DNA from: Aureliella sp046290675
GTDB lineage: Bacteria > Planctomycetota > Planctomycetia > Pirellulales > Pirellulaceae
Length of the DNA: 64,000 nucleotides
Direction of reading: 5' to 3'
NCBI GenBank assembly: GCA_046290675.1
Contig: JBKAHA010000007.1
Span: 303,139 to 367,138, forward strand
Both the position numbers and the translations under genes were made by a program. The notes under the pieces were generated by a model. It made no database searches. It saw nothing but the letters and a program-made list of their open reading frames with translations, and was not told the DNA's origin. This document shows positions 1 to 9,239 of this stretch, piece after piece (the first letter of the stretch is position 1; the number at the start of each line of letters is the position of its first letter).

Positions 1-2
1 AG

Positions 3-242
3 GCGCTGAATCTGATGAACAGCGATTTCGTTGTTGAACAATCCTCGCTGTTGGCGGAGAGAGCCGCGGCAGAGGCAGGGGATGATTTAGCGACGCAGGT
101 TGAGCGAAGCTTCGAGTTATTGTTCGCGCGAAGACCTTCCGAAAGTGAGGTCGCAGCAGCCAGTGAGTTCGCCCGTGAGCACGGTCTCGCACTCCTATGT
201 CGAACTCTAATGAATGCCAACGAGTTTGCGTTCTTGCCCTAG
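3..242 (+). CDS. PSD1 (DUF1553) protein, C-terminal fragment
   Basis: The window opens inside this gene, so only the last 79 codons are present and the start lies upstream. The residues resemble the end of planctomycete PSD1 (DUF1553) proteins: a helix with ERSFELLFARRPSESEV, then a terminal LMNANEFAFL block. In complete family members this corresponds to the RAxxLLFQREPTxxE and LLNSNEFLYVD region. These proteins normally carry PSCyt1 and PSCyt2 domains at the N-terminus and are exported. The DUF1501 gene follows after 140 bp on the same strand, which is the usual partner order, and the same order recurs intact at 59773-63821. The family call rests on a short tail and on context. Confidence 0.7.
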   Translation, partial: ALNLMNSDFVVEQSSLLAERAAAEAGDDLATQVERSFELLFARRPSESEVAAASEFAREHGLALLCRTLMNANEFAFLP

Positions 243-382
243 CGTTCTTGCATGAACACTCTTGATGAATGAACTGCGCGAAAGAGTTGGCTGAGCTGCT
301 CTCTGAATCCAGACAATTACCACGCAGATTTGAATTTGCCTGATAACGGCCAGCTGTGCACTAAACATAGAGATCCAACACG

Positions 383-1867
383 ATGAACGAAGAACATCTT
401 TCGCCGCAGGGGCGATCGCTCCTCAACCGCCGTTCGTTCTTGGGACAAGCGGGAATGTCGATGGGGGCGATCGGTCTGTCTCATTTGCTGATGCAAGATC
501 GATTGCTGGCCGACGATTCAGTTGGCCCCATTCGTCCTAATATTTCGGATGGCAATCCTTACGCACCGAGGAAGCCGCATTTTGATATGCCTGCGAAACA
601 AGTGCTTGTCATCTATTTGCCAGGTGCGGTAAGCCACGTCGATACGTTCGACTATAAGCCGGCCCTATACAAATTAGACGGGCAAAAGCCGCCCGGTATC
701 CCTGCCGTTACGTTTGAAGGTCCAACAGGCAACATCGCGAAGCCGTTCTGGGATTTCAAGCGACGCGGCGAATGTGGCAAGATGGTTTCCGACCTGCTCC
801 CGAACTTAGCTGGCATGGTTGATGACTTCTGCTTTGTTCATTCGTTGACAACGCAAACCAGCGCTCATCCGCAGGGGGAAAACTTCTTTAACACGGGGTT
901 CACGATGGAAGGCTTCCCTTCCTTTGGTGCCTGGGTGACATACGCACTGGGATGCGAGACTGAAGAGCTGCCAGCTTTTGTCGCGATCAACGATCCACGT
1001 GGTCTTGCAAGGAGCGGCAAGAACAACTTTGGGAGTGGTTTTCTCCCCGCAGCATTTCAAGGAACCGATTTTACGGCGTCGAACCCTCCGGCCAATTTGA
1101 AGCGTCCGCTCGGCTACAGTCCGATGGCGGACAAAGCCAGTGTCTCACTGCTGCAGCGTCTCAATGCACGCCACTTGAAGCAGTATCCCGGCGACGCCGA
1201 CTTGGCGGCGCGGATCGCAAGTTACGAGTTGGCTGGACGTATGCAGACTTCGGTGCCAGAGGTCATGGACATCGCCAACGAGCCTGAGCATGTTCACCGT
1301 GCATACGGTACCGACCAAGGGACGGACCTGAAAAAGGCGTATGCGAACAATTGTATTCTCGCGCGCCGTTTACTTGAGAAAGGCGTTCGCGTGGTCCAGC
1401 TGTTCAACGGTAGTGATCCAGCGGGCGGCAATGGCATCACAAACTGGGATTCGCACAACAACATCGCTGATACTCATGCGATGCAAGCGGAGATCATGGA
1501 CCAGCCGACCGCTGCTCTGATTGCGGACCTGAAGCGAAGTGGCATGCTGGAGCACACGTTGGTGGTCTGGTGTACTGAATTCGGTCGCATGCCGTTTTTG
1601 CAAGCGAACGGAACGGGTCGGGATCACAACCCGGACGCGTTCACATGCTTCATGGCTGGCGCGGGAGTCAAAAAGGGAATTAGCTACGGCGAAAGCGATG
1701 AATTCGGTTTTAAGGCGGCCGTAAACGAAATGACCGTCTACGATTTCAACGCGACGTTGTTGCATCTGATGGGGCTCGATCACGAGCGATTAACCTATTA
1801 CCACAATGGGCTGGAGCGACGGCTCACCAATGTGCACGGTCATGTCGTCAAGGAACTACTTGCCTAG
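383..1867 (+). CDS. DUF1501 protein, Tat-exported
   Basis: A 494-residue DUF1501 protein of the sulfatase/alkaline-phosphatase-like superfamily that is abundant in planctomycetes. The N-terminus has a twin-arginine motif (NRRSFLGQAG, residues 16-25) followed by a hydrophobic stretch, so export through the Tat system is likely. Family landmarks are VIYLPGAVSHVDTFDYKP near residue 75, CILARRLLEKGVRVVQLF in the middle, VVWCTEFGRMPF followed by GRDHNPDAFTCFMAGAG, and LLHLMGLDHERLTYYHNG near the end. The biochemical role is not established; these genes are almost always paired with PSCyt/PSD proteins, as here. ATG start; the sulfatase gene begins 137 bp after the stop on the same strand. A second DUF1501 gene lies at 62361. 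Confidence 0.93.
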   Translation: MNEEHLSPQGRSLLNRRSFLGQAGMSMGAIGLSHLLMQDRLLADDSVGPIRPNISDGNPYAPRKPHFDMPAKQVLVIYLPGAVSHVDTFDYKPALYKLDGQKPPGIPAVTFEGPTGNIAKPFWDFKRRGECGKMVSDLLPNLAGMVDDFCFVHSLTTQTSAHPQGENFFNTGFTMEGFPSFGAWVTYALGCETEELPAFVAINDPRGLARSGKNNFGSGFLPAAFQGTDFTASNPPANLKRPLGYSPMADKASVSLLQRLNARHLKQYPGDADLAARIASYELAGRMQTSVPEVMDIANEPEHVHRAYGTDQGTDLKKAYANNCILARRLLEKGVRVVQLFNGSDPAGGNGITNWDSHNNIADTHAMQAEIMDQPTAALIADLKRSGMLEHTLVVWCTEFGRMPFLQANGTGRDHNPDAFTCFMAGAGVKKGISYGESDEFGFKAAVNEMTVYDFNATLLHLMGLDHERLTYYHNGLERRLTNVHGHVVKELLA

Positions 1868-2004
1868 AACGCCCGAAACACCCGGGGAGTTGGTAGACTG
1901 TGGCGTTGCGGCTAATCGCGGGACGTTCTGTCGTAAAGAGGAAGCGTCGCGCTGAGTAGTTCGTGTCCTTCCCCTCTCTAGCAGATCAAGAGTCGAGACG
2001 TCAC

Positions 2005-3522
2005 ATGCTTTCGTTGCTACGCCTTTCGGCAGTGGGCTCGTTGCTCATTGCCTTCCTCATGAGAGTCCCAAGCTTGGGTGTCGAGCCGGTGGTTGGGTCC
2101 GCGATTGCCGCTGGTTCACGCCCCAATGTTGTCGTAATTTTCATCGATGACATGGGCTACGGCGACGTCGGCTTTAACGGAGCGACGGTGCCTCAAACGC
2201 CAAATCTAGATCAGATGGCTCGGGAGGGAATGAAGTTTACGGACTTCTATGTTGGCTGCGCCGTATGTTCCGGGTCGCGGACGGCCCTCCTGACCGGCTG
2301 TCATTATCAGCGTCTCAGTATGAGTGCTGTCCTTTTTCCAAACGCCAAAAAAGGACTCCATCCCGACGAGGTTACCCTTGCGGATATGTTTAAAGATGCA
2401 GGCTATCGCACTGCATGTATCGGCAAATGGCATCTCGGACATCTGCCACCATGCCTGCCTACCTACCAGGGATTCGACGAGTACTTTGGGATTCCTTACA
2501 GCAACGATATGTGGATTGACCCTGCCAATAAGCTGGCACAAGACATCGACATTCGGGATGGGTTGACCCTGGAGCAGGTCCGGGCGGGACACAAGAAAAA
2601 GAATGACGTCCCGCTTTTCCGAAACGATGAGATCGTCGAGTATCCCGCCGACCAATCAACGCTGACCAAGCGCTACACCGAAGAGTCGATCCGTTTTATT
2701 ACAGAGGACAGTGCAAAACCCTTCTTTCTCTATCTGCCTCACACGATGGTCCACCGGCCACTTGCTGTGTCGGAAGCATTCAATAATCCTGAAAAGGAAC
2801 TGATTACGAATGCGATCGAGGAAGTTGACTGGTCGGTCGGGCAAATTTTGCAAACGCTCAAGGATAAGGGGTTGGACGAGAGTACGCTGGTCATCTTCAC
2901 CAGTGACAACGGTGCGGCGGTGGGTTCGTCGCTGCCGCTTCGGGCGAAAAAGGGCAGCGTCTACGATGGCGGAATTCGGGAACCGACAGTGATGTGGTGG
3001 CCTGGCAAAATCCCCTCATCGTCCGTATGCCGCGAAGTAGCCGCATCGATTGACTTGATGCCCACCTTTGTTGAGCTTTGCAATGGCTTGATGCCGTCCC
3101 AAAAAATTGACGGCCGCGATATTCTGCCACTCATGTTCGGAGAGGAAAACGCGAAGAGCCCGCATGAGAATTATGTTCTGATGCATGGGCCTGGAACGGT
3201 CCGCAGCGGAAAGTGGAAATTCTATCCGTGGCAAGAAGGTTTCGGGAAAGGCGATTGGAGTCGAGACAAACCTTCGCCAACACTGTCCACGTTTCCTGTG
3301 CAGCTATACGACACTGTAGCCGACATCGGGGAGACGACTAATTTGGCGGCCGAGTACCCCGGCGTAGTTGAACGATTGCAAGCTGCGTACGACGCGCACA
3401 TAGCTGAAATCGAAGCGAATAGACGCCCAACCGCCGAATTGCAGCGGCCCGAAGGAGCTCTTTCGGCTGAAAGACCCAATCAGAAGAAGCCGAAATCGAA
3501 CGCCAAACAGAAGAACGCATAA
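2005..3522 (+). CDS. Exported sulfatase with atypical C-S-G-S-R active site
   Basis: A type I sulfatase of about 505 residues, expected to hydrolyse sulfate esters on a secreted or extracellular substrate. An upstream GTG at 1963 is in frame, but the ATG at 2005 gives a compact signal peptide (MLSLLRLSAVGSLLIAF), so I prefer it. Metal-site residues are visible in VIFIDDMGYGDVGFNG, GKWHLGH and TSDNGAAVG. The formylglycine cysteine is at about residue 88 in VCSGSRTALLTG. The usual core is C-x-P-x-R or C-x-A-x-R, and here a glycine takes the third place. The end is rich in lysine and asparagine. A second sulfatase starts 20 bp downstream, so the two are probably co-transcribed. The substrate cannot be told from sequence. 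Confidence 0.93.
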   Translation: MLSLLRLSAVGSLLIAFLMRVPSLGVEPVVGSAIAAGSRPNVVVIFIDDMGYGDVGFNGATVPQTPNLDQMAREGMKFTDFYVGCAVCSGSRTALLTGCHYQRLSMSAVLFPNAKKGLHPDEVTLADMFKDAGYRTACIGKWHLGHLPPCLPTYQGFDEYFGIPYSNDMWIDPANKLAQDIDIRDGLTLEQVRAGHKKKNDVPLFRNDEIVEYPADQSTLTKRYTEESIRFITEDSAKPFFLYLPHTMVHRPLAVSEAFNNPEKELITNAIEEVDWSVGQILQTLKDKGLDESTLVIFTSDNGAAVGSSLPLRAKKGSVYDGGIREPTVMWWPGKIPSSSVCREVAASIDLMPTFVELCNGLMPSQKIDGRDILPLMFGEENAKSPHENYVLMHGPGTVRSGKWKFYPWQEGFGKGDWSRDKPSPTLSTFPVQLYDTVADIGETTNLAAEYPGVVERLQAAYDAHIAEIEANRRPTAELQRPEGALSAERPNQKKPKSNAKQKNA

Positions 3523-3541
3523 GCTGCTGCTCGGAGGGATC

Positions 3542-5011
3542 ATGCCCAGACAAATTGGATTCTCGTTGTGCTGCTTCGTAACGGCGACTTGCCTTGTTGT
3601 TGTCGACGGCGCTCATACGGCCCTGGCAGCTTCGCCGGCTGGGGGTGAAAAGCCGAATATCATCCTGGTCATGGCTGACGACCAAGGCTGGGGAGATACG
3701 GGATACAACGGGCATCCATTTGTGTTGACGCCAGAGCTGGACGCGATGGCGAAAGATGGAATGGTGTTGAATCGATTTTACGCAGCCGCACCGGTTTGCT
3801 CGCCCACACGGGCAAGTGTCATGACCGGACGAAATCCGATTCGTTGCAAAGTGACGAACCATGGACGTTACATGCGACCGCACGAGCAGACCATTGCCGA
3901 GTCGCTAAAGGAAGCAGGCTATGTCACTGGCATTTTTGGCAAGGTGCATTTGGGATCGGGGCAGCCGGATTCGCCCTGTAACCCTTCGGGGATGGGGTTT
4001 GACGAGTGGACCATCGGACTGAATTTCTTCGACAACGACCCTTACCTCAGTCACAACGGCGTGATTAAGCAACGAACGGGTAAGGGCTCGGTGATCACCA
4101 TGGACGACGCGATCTCATTCATCAAGAGACATTCCGCCGGTGAGAAACCCCTGTTTATGACGGTTTGGTTCCCATCGCCCCACGATCCTCATCAAGAAGT
4201 CCCAGATGGGCCCTCGCTTTACGACGGGAAGAAGCAAGCTGGCTACTACCGAGAGATCACGCTCTTAGACGAACAAGTCGGGCGGCTACGAAACTCGTTA
4301 CGTGAGCTGAACATCTCGGAAAATACAGTGCTTTGGTACTGTAGTGACAATGGAGGGCTGAATGCGACGACATCCGGCGGGCGCGAACGCAAGGGGAGCA
4401 TTTACGAAGGCGGTCTGCGAGTTCCGGGGATTATTGAGTGGCCTGCTCGCGACCTGCATGGAAGTTCAGACGTGCCGATGTGGACTTGCGACATGTACCC
4501 CACATTATTGATGTGGGCTGGCGCACAGCCGTCCGTAGAACATCCATTGGACGGTATTGATGTGACTGCCATTCTTTCAGGTGAGGCCAATGAGCGAAAG
4601 CTTCCGATGGGATTCTGGCACCTCTTTCAACAAGGCCAGGCGACGTGGAGCGATCGGATTCAGAAGGCGATCATGGAGAAGCAGCAGGCCGGAGCTCCAC
4701 TGCCACACAATGAACATCGTATGCAAAAGGATGTTGACGATTTTCCGCAATTCGAAGCAGACACTGCTAAAGGGCACGCGGCGTGGACGAATTGGCCGTG
4801 GAAGCTGCATCGAATCAATGGCGATCAGTATGAACTGTACAATTTGATGGACGACCCCATGGAAACCAACGATCTAGTTGGTTTGCCGGAGCAACACGAA
4901 CGCGTCAAGCAGATGCAGGCAGAGCTGGCCGCGTGGATGCGTTCCGTAGTCGGCAGTATCAATGGAGATGATTACGACGATGGAACAACAGCCAGCACAG
5001 TCCAGCCCTAA
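3542..5011 (+). CDS. Exported sulfatase, canonical C-S-P-T-R
   Basis: A 489-residue type I sulfatase with a cleavable signal peptide (FSLCCFVTATCLVVVDG). The active-site cysteine is at about residue 86 in VCSPTRASVMTG, the standard motif read by formylglycine-generating enzyme. Calcium-site residues lie in NIILVMADDQGWGDTGYNG and WYCSDNGG, with GKVHLGSG as the Lys/His segment. The start ATG lies 19 bp after the previous sulfatase stop, with CGGAGGGATC directly upstream as ribosome binding site. Arylsulfatase-A-like members with this layout act on sulfated polysaccharides or small esters; the substrate is not assignable. The gene converges with the minus-strand esterase that ends at 5121. Confidence 0.95.
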   Translation: MPRQIGFSLCCFVTATCLVVVDGAHTALAASPAGGEKPNIILVMADDQGWGDTGYNGHPFVLTPELDAMAKDGMVLNRFYAAAPVCSPTRASVMTGRNPIRCKVTNHGRYMRPHEQTIAESLKEAGYVTGIFGKVHLGSGQPDSPCNPSGMGFDEWTIGLNFFDNDPYLSHNGVIKQRTGKGSVITMDDAISFIKRHSAGEKPLFMTVWFPSPHDPHQEVPDGPSLYDGKKQAGYYREITLLDEQVGRLRNSLRELNISENTVLWYCSDNGGLNATTSGGRERKGSIYEGGLRVPGIIEWPARDLHGSSDVPMWTCDMYPTLLMWAGAQPSVEHPLDGIDVTAILSGEANERKLPMGFWHLFQQGQATWSDRIQKAIMEKQQAGAPLPHNEHRMQKDVDDFPQFEADTAKGHAAWTNWPWKLHRINGDQYELYNLMDDPMETNDLVGLPEQHERVKQMQAELAAWMRSVVGSINGDDYDDGTTASTVQP

Positions 5012-5120
5012 GTCGCAGACCACTGCCTGCTGGCGTCCATCTAGACCTCGGAATCGGCTGGATTCGGCTTCGAGCGAGCCCTTGGTGAAGTCGAGTCGGT
5101 CCAACGCATCGGATGCGATC

Positions 5121-6275
5121 TTATCGGGCCTCGAGCCAGTCGAGTTTGACTAGAAATTGATCCATTTCCTGCATGGTCAGCTTCTGGTACTTATCGCGAT
5201 TGAAGAAACCGTGACCCTGACCTTGATAGGTCACGAGTTCACACTGATTCCCGGCTTCCTCTGAATCTTGCATGAAGAAATTCGCTCCTTTCAGGAGGGA
5301 ATCATCCGTCCCGAAAAACATGATCATCGGTGGCTGCCGGGTGGATGCATACGTTAGCGGAGATACATTCTTCATTGCTGTTCGGGATCGGCTCGATACC
5401 TCAGATGCGCGTTTTCTTTCCTGTTCGGTCATTCGGCTGTCCGGGGCGATTGCGAGAGCCGGATTGAACAGCACCATGGCATTAGGCTTACAGGATACGT
5501 CCGCCGAGTCCGTCGGGCTATTGAATTCGTCAAGCAACGCCGTGCATGCCGCGAGATGTCCGCCGGCAGAGCCTCCGCCAGAAGCAATCCGATCTGGATC
5601 AATGCCTAGCTCGACTGCATGGCTACGTACCCATCGCATTGCCGATTTTGCGTCTTCAATGCAGTCCTCGATTTTGACATCGAATCGTGAAGAGACTCGG
5701 TATTCCACGGTAGCTGCCACCATGCCACGGGCGGCAAGGTATTTGCATTGCTCTTCGAATTGTTTGGGCGAGCCGTTCTTCCAGCCACCACCGAAGAAAA
5801 AGACGATCGCAGGCTTCTTGCTTCCCTTCTCGTTGCCGAAAACATAGATAGGGAGGTCCGCCTTGCCAACAGTCTTGTAGACGAATTTGTTTCCGCCCTT
5901 TGGTGCGGTGGCCGCGTTCGCCTGGCCGTTCGATTTGTTGGAGCTTTTTTTGCGATTCCTTTGCAAAAAGGCTGCAACTTCGTCGAGAGACAATGTCCCA
6001 TCAGAGTTGCGATCTGCGTCCGGATATCGCTTCAGTAGACGACTCTGATTTGAAGAAAGAAATGTCTTCACTTCTTCCATCGTCAGCCTGCCGTCGCCGT
6101 TGTCATCGGCTGCTGGAAAACGGCTTAATGCGGCTTTGAGTTGCGCCGAGTCGTTCGACAATTGTCCTTGGGCAGCCGGAGTCACGAGACAAAGACCGAT
6201 CCACAAGGATGCGACTGCAGTTTGGATTACAGTTTGGACTGCAGTTTGTAGGGCGAATTTGTTTTGGCCGTGCAT
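5121..6275 (-). CDS. EF-hand esterase (alpha/beta hydrolase), exported
   Basis: The frame is open from 6350, but the ATG at 6275 puts the signal peptide at the N-terminus, giving 384 residues. Two EF-hand calcium loops follow: DDNGDGRLTMEE and DADRNSDGTLSLDE. A short Lys/Asn/Ser linker leads to a BD-FAE/HSL-like hydrolase. The nucleophile is in SGGGSAGGHLAA, the acid probably in FGTDDSLLKG and the histidine in GQGHGFFN. The oxyanion-hole motif, usually HGGGW, reads FFGGGW here, so the histidine is replaced. The signal peptide contains a 12-bp in-frame tandem repeat (6214-6249) giving QTAV-QTVI-QTAV. Likely a periplasmic carbohydrate or lipid esterase; the substrate is unknown. Confidence 0.9.
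   Translation of the reverse strand: MHGQNKFALQTAVQTVIQTAVASLWIGLCLVTPAAQGQLSNDSAQLKAALSRFPAADDNGDGRLTMEEVKTFLSSNQSRLLKRYPDADRNSDGTLSLDEVAAFLQRNRKKSSNKSNGQANAATAPKGGNKFVYKTVGKADLPIYVFGNEKGSKKPAIVFFFGGGWKNGSPKQFEEQCKYLAARGMVAATVEYRVSSRFDVKIEDCIEDAKSAMRWVRSHAVELGIDPDRIASGGGSAGGHLAACTALLDEFNSPTDSADVSCKPNAMVLFNPALAIAPDSRMTEQERKRASEVSSRSRTAMKNVSPLTYASTRQPPMIMFFGTDDSLLKGANFFMQDSEEAGNQCELVTYQGQGHGFFNRDKYQKLTMQEMDQFLVKLDWLEAR
6214..6249. repeat. 12-bp tandem repeat, three copies, inside a signal peptide
   Basis: Three head-to-tail 12-bp units (ACTGCAGTTTGG, ATTACAGTTTGG, ACTGCAGTTTGT) lie within the signal-peptide coding part of the EF-hand esterase. The unit is a multiple of three, so copy-number change would lengthen or shorten the peptide without a frameshift. 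Confidence 0.75.
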
Positions 6276-6627
6276 GGTCTGAGTCCGCAAAGGAGGCGTC
6301 GAGGGATGTGGTGGAACAATGCGAGCCGTTGTGGTTGCGACTCGTGGCATTCAACATTCAATATGAAGTGAGAGATTCTCTTCAGAAAATGATGGAAACG
6401 CGGATGCCCCCGCCCGTGTAGCGCGAAAACGAGTTCTTAGGGCAGCTCTGAATGGGAATCCGTCATCAGCGATCTTACTGCGGTTACGTGCAGTCGAGTA
6501 TTCTGAAACCGTCCGCCCTTGGTATAAGTGGTAGTTCGCTCCAGCACGAACCGCCACGAAAATAGCGATTTCGAATCTGGACTGTACTTGTTTTTCCGAG
6601 CCTTAAACCCGTCGATGAGAGTCCTGC
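6276..6627. other. Divergent intergenic region, no clear feature
   Basis: This 352-bp stretch separates the minus-strand esterase from the plus-strand sigma factor, so it should hold both promoters. I found no convincing -35/-10 pair, palindrome or small coding frame. The short ORFs in it lack ribosome binding sites and look random. Confidence 0.5.
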
Positions 6628-7281
6628 ATGGACGAACAACGCAATGTGAGCCACTGGATTGATCTAATTAAGGATGGAGATTCCATTGCTGCCAATGAGC
6701 TTTGGCAACATTACTTTGATCGATTGGTGAGGACAGTTCGGGCCAGAATTGGCGGCCAGAATCGAGCGGTTTCCGACGAAGAAGACATCGTTTTAAGTGT
6801 CTTTAACAGCTTCTACGATGCGGCTGAGCAAGGCCGTTTTCCAGATCTGGCAGATCGAGATAGCTTGTGGCAAGTCTTGCTCAGAATGTCGGTGCGAAAG
6901 GTAATCGACAAGCGGCGGAGAGACCAAAGACAGAGGCGAGGCGGCGAGCAGAAGATTCACTCTTTGGACCAAGTAGGCTCAGATGGCGATAGTGCGACAC
7001 TGCACGACATCGTTGGAAATGAGCCCACGCCGGAGATGGTTTTGGTGATGGAAGAAACATTTCAACAGTTTTTTTCACACTTGGGTGTCGGGCAGCTCCG
7101 AGATTTAGCGGGTGCCAAGTTAGAGGGCTATTCCAATGCAGAATTGGCCCAGAGATTCGATTGCTCGGAAAGAACGATTGAGCGTCGGCTCCATCTAATC
7201 CGAGAGAAATGGCAACAGGAGTTGTTAGACGATGAGCATGCGTCAAAAGAAGCTACCGATCGCGAGCCTGGAGCGGATTGA
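6628..7281 (+). CDS. ECF sigma factor (Sigma70_ECF type)
   Basis: A 217-residue sigma factor of the ECF class common in planctomycetes. Region 2 spans about residues 15-95 (ANELWQHYFDRLVRTVRARI; VSDEEDIVLSVFNSFYDAA; LLRMSVRKVIDKRRRDQRQR). Region 4 is about 150-205, with the recognition helix in YSNAELAQRFDCSERTIERR. It has no transmembrane or extra C-terminal domain. The gene overlaps the following kinase gene by 50 bp in another frame, so the two must be co-transcribed and probably translationally coupled. Known ECF-STK pairs in this phylum are proposed to be controlled by the adjacent kinase, and I infer the same here. A GAGAG stretch precedes the ATG by about 10 nt. Confidence 0.93.
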   Translation: MDEQRNVSHWIDLIKDGDSIAANELWQHYFDRLVRTVRARIGGQNRAVSDEEDIVLSVFNSFYDAAEQGRFPDLADRDSLWQVLLRMSVRKVIDKRRRDQRQRRGGEQKIHSLDQVGSDGDSATLHDIVGNEPTPEMVLVMEETFQQFFSHLGVGQLRDLAGAKLEGYSNAELAQRFDCSERTIERRLHLIREKWQQELLDDEHASKEATDREPGAD

Positions 7282-9052
7282 CGACCTCTGCGCGGAATTT
7301 GAGCGTCAGTGGCAATCCGAAGAACCGCAGTCAATCGAGTCCATCCTTGATCAAGTTTCAGACGAATTGGAACGCGAAGTCCTGCTTTCCGAACTCATCG
7401 CACTGGAGGTGGACTACCGGACGCGACGCGGTGATGCACCCGCTAAGCAGGATTATCTGGACAGATTTCCAGAAGATGCTTCGGTTATCAAGGCAGCATT
7501 GGGCGAACGCGAGCAATCTCAAAAACCTTTTGAACCACCCACGATTGAGGCACTTTCGGAACTGTTTCCAAGCTTGAAAGTGGAGGCCCTAATCGGTGCT
7601 GGCGGCATGGGTGCCGTCTACAAGGCACGACAGCAAGGGTTGGACCGCGTTGTCGCGCTGAAGGTCTTGCCGGAGGAATTTAGCCGGGATGTGAAGTTCG
7701 CCATGCGTTTTACTCGCGAGGCACGCACTCTCGCGAAACTAAATCACCCCAACATTGTGTCCGTTTTTGAGTTCGGCAGTGTCGGCGACACCTATTACTT
7801 TTTGATGGAGTACGTCGAGGGATCGACACTTCGCGATGCCGTACGATTGCAAACGCTCGCGCCTGAGCATGCGTTGGAGATTGTGCCACGACTATGTGAT
7901 GCGCTGCAGTACGCTCACGACCAGGGCGTCATCCACCGCGATATCAAGCCCGAGAACATCTTAATGTCGGTCGACGGTGCCGTAAAAATCGCCGATTTTG
8001 GTCTCTCACGGATTCTCGGTGATGACGGCAACGCCATGACGTTGACTAGAACCCATCAAGTGATGGGAACTCCCCGCTATATGGCTCCGGAACAAATGGA
8101 GGGCGCTCGCAGTGTTGATCATCGGGCAGATATCTATTCGTTGGGCGTCGTGTTTTACGAAATGTTGACTGGTGAACTCCCAATCGGGCGATTTGCGGCT
8201 CCTTCGCGGAAGGTAGAAATCGACGTTCGACTTGACGAAGTCGTTTTACGAACGCTGGAGAAAGAACCTCAACTCCGTTACCAGGCGGCGAGCCATATCA
8301 AAACCGACCTGCAATCCATCGCTTCGGGCGAGCCCGTGTTGCTCGAGCCTACGATAGTCACGGATAGCAGAGCCGCTGAAGGGGTTGATCGGTCATCAGC
8401 GATCGGCCGCTCGCCCGCGCCTACGCCCGGCAGCTCGGCCGCATCGGCAATCTCCGAGCTGCAGGAAAAGGAGCTATCCGCCCGACTTCTGCTGAGTCGA
8501 CGTGAACTGTTGAACCGAGTCCAGAAGTCGTTGCGCCCACTATTTCGGTGGCAACTATTTCAAATGGCGATCGCCATCGGGATCATCTTGCTTGGAGTTC
8601 AATGCTGGGCACCGAATACCCATATTCCGCATCGGCTCGTCTCTGGAATTATTCTTCACGTCTACGGGATTATTTTGATTGGATGCGCGGCAGCGGTTTG
8701 TACCCGCATCAATCGGATTGATTACTCCCGCCCGGTCACCGAGATTCGTAGCCGGCTGGACGATGTGCGTAGGGTCTATCTCGGCGTCGGTTCCATGGTT
8801 GGCTTTCCATGGTGGTTGATGTGGATTCCAGCAACCGTAGCGATCGGATTTGACGCAGTGCTCCTTCCCGCCTCTCTATGGGTCTCTTTGGGAGTAGGCG
8901 TGGTCGGGCTGGCAATATCGCTGTGGCTGTATTTGCGATTGCTTTGGTCTGAAGCCGAGTCCGCTCGGAAATGGCAACGCGGATTCGAAGGTGAGTCCAT
9001 TTCGAATGCCTTTATCGCACTGGGTGAAATCGAAGCGGCCAACATTCAATAA
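7232..9052 (+). CDS. Membrane serine/threonine protein kinase
   Basis: A 606-residue kinase partnered with the ECF sigma factor it overlaps. The N-terminal ~90 residues are the helical leader often seen in planctomycete kinases (FERQWQSEEPQSIESILDQV; YLDRFPEDASVIKAAL). The kinase domain covers about 115-365: glycine loop GAGGMGAVYKA, lysine in VALKVL, catalytic HRDIKPEN with H at 235, DFG at 255, and GTPRYMAPEQ as the activation segment. All catalytic residues are present. The C-terminal part has four predicted membrane helices between about 440 and 585 (for example MAIAIGIILLGVQCW and LWVSLGVGVVGLAISLWLYL). There is no large extracytoplasmic sensor domain, so the signal may be sensed in or at the membrane. 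An ATG at 7238 is an alternative start. Confidence 0.95.
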   Translation: MSMRQKKLPIASLERIDDLCAEFERQWQSEEPQSIESILDQVSDELEREVLLSELIALEVDYRTRRGDAPAKQDYLDRFPEDASVIKAALGEREQSQKPFEPPTIEALSELFPSLKVEALIGAGGMGAVYKARQQGLDRVVALKVLPEEFSRDVKFAMRFTREARTLAKLNHPNIVSVFEFGSVGDTYYFLMEYVEGSTLRDAVRLQTLAPEHALEIVPRLCDALQYAHDQGVIHRDIKPENILMSVDGAVKIADFGLSRILGDDGNAMTLTRTHQVMGTPRYMAPEQMEGARSVDHRADIYSLGVVFYEMLTGELPIGRFAAPSRKVEIDVRLDEVVLRTLEKEPQLRYQAASHIKTDLQSIASGEPVLLEPTIVTDSRAAEGVDRSSAIGRSPAPTPGSSAASAISELQEKELSARLLLSRRELLNRVQKSLRPLFRWQLFQMAIAIGIILLGVQCWAPNTHIPHRLVSGIILHVYGIILIGCAAAVCTRINRIDYSRPVTEIRSRLDDVRRVYLGVGSMVGFPWWLMWIPATVAIGFDAVLLPASLWVSLGVGVVGLAISLWLYLRLLWSEAESARKWQRGFEGESISNAFIALGEIEAANIQ

Positions 9053-9239
9053 CGCCAATCGAGTGTCGGGCCGAGCTGGCTCGAACTTCTTGAAGTTGGG
9101 CAACAGCCAGCTTTGATCCGCTGGAGCCCCCTTTCTCTTTTCGCCAGGCGTGCCACCGGAGTCACGTTGCCCTGCTATCGCTGCGCGCAATTCAACCGAA
9201 ACAAACTTGATTGAAATCTGAAAATCGGAGCTACAGAAA

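Noticed and set aside
5272..5847. 191-codon frame antisense to the EF-hand esterase
   Set aside because: The minus-strand gene has a signal peptide, EF-hands and catalytic motifs; the antisense frame has none.
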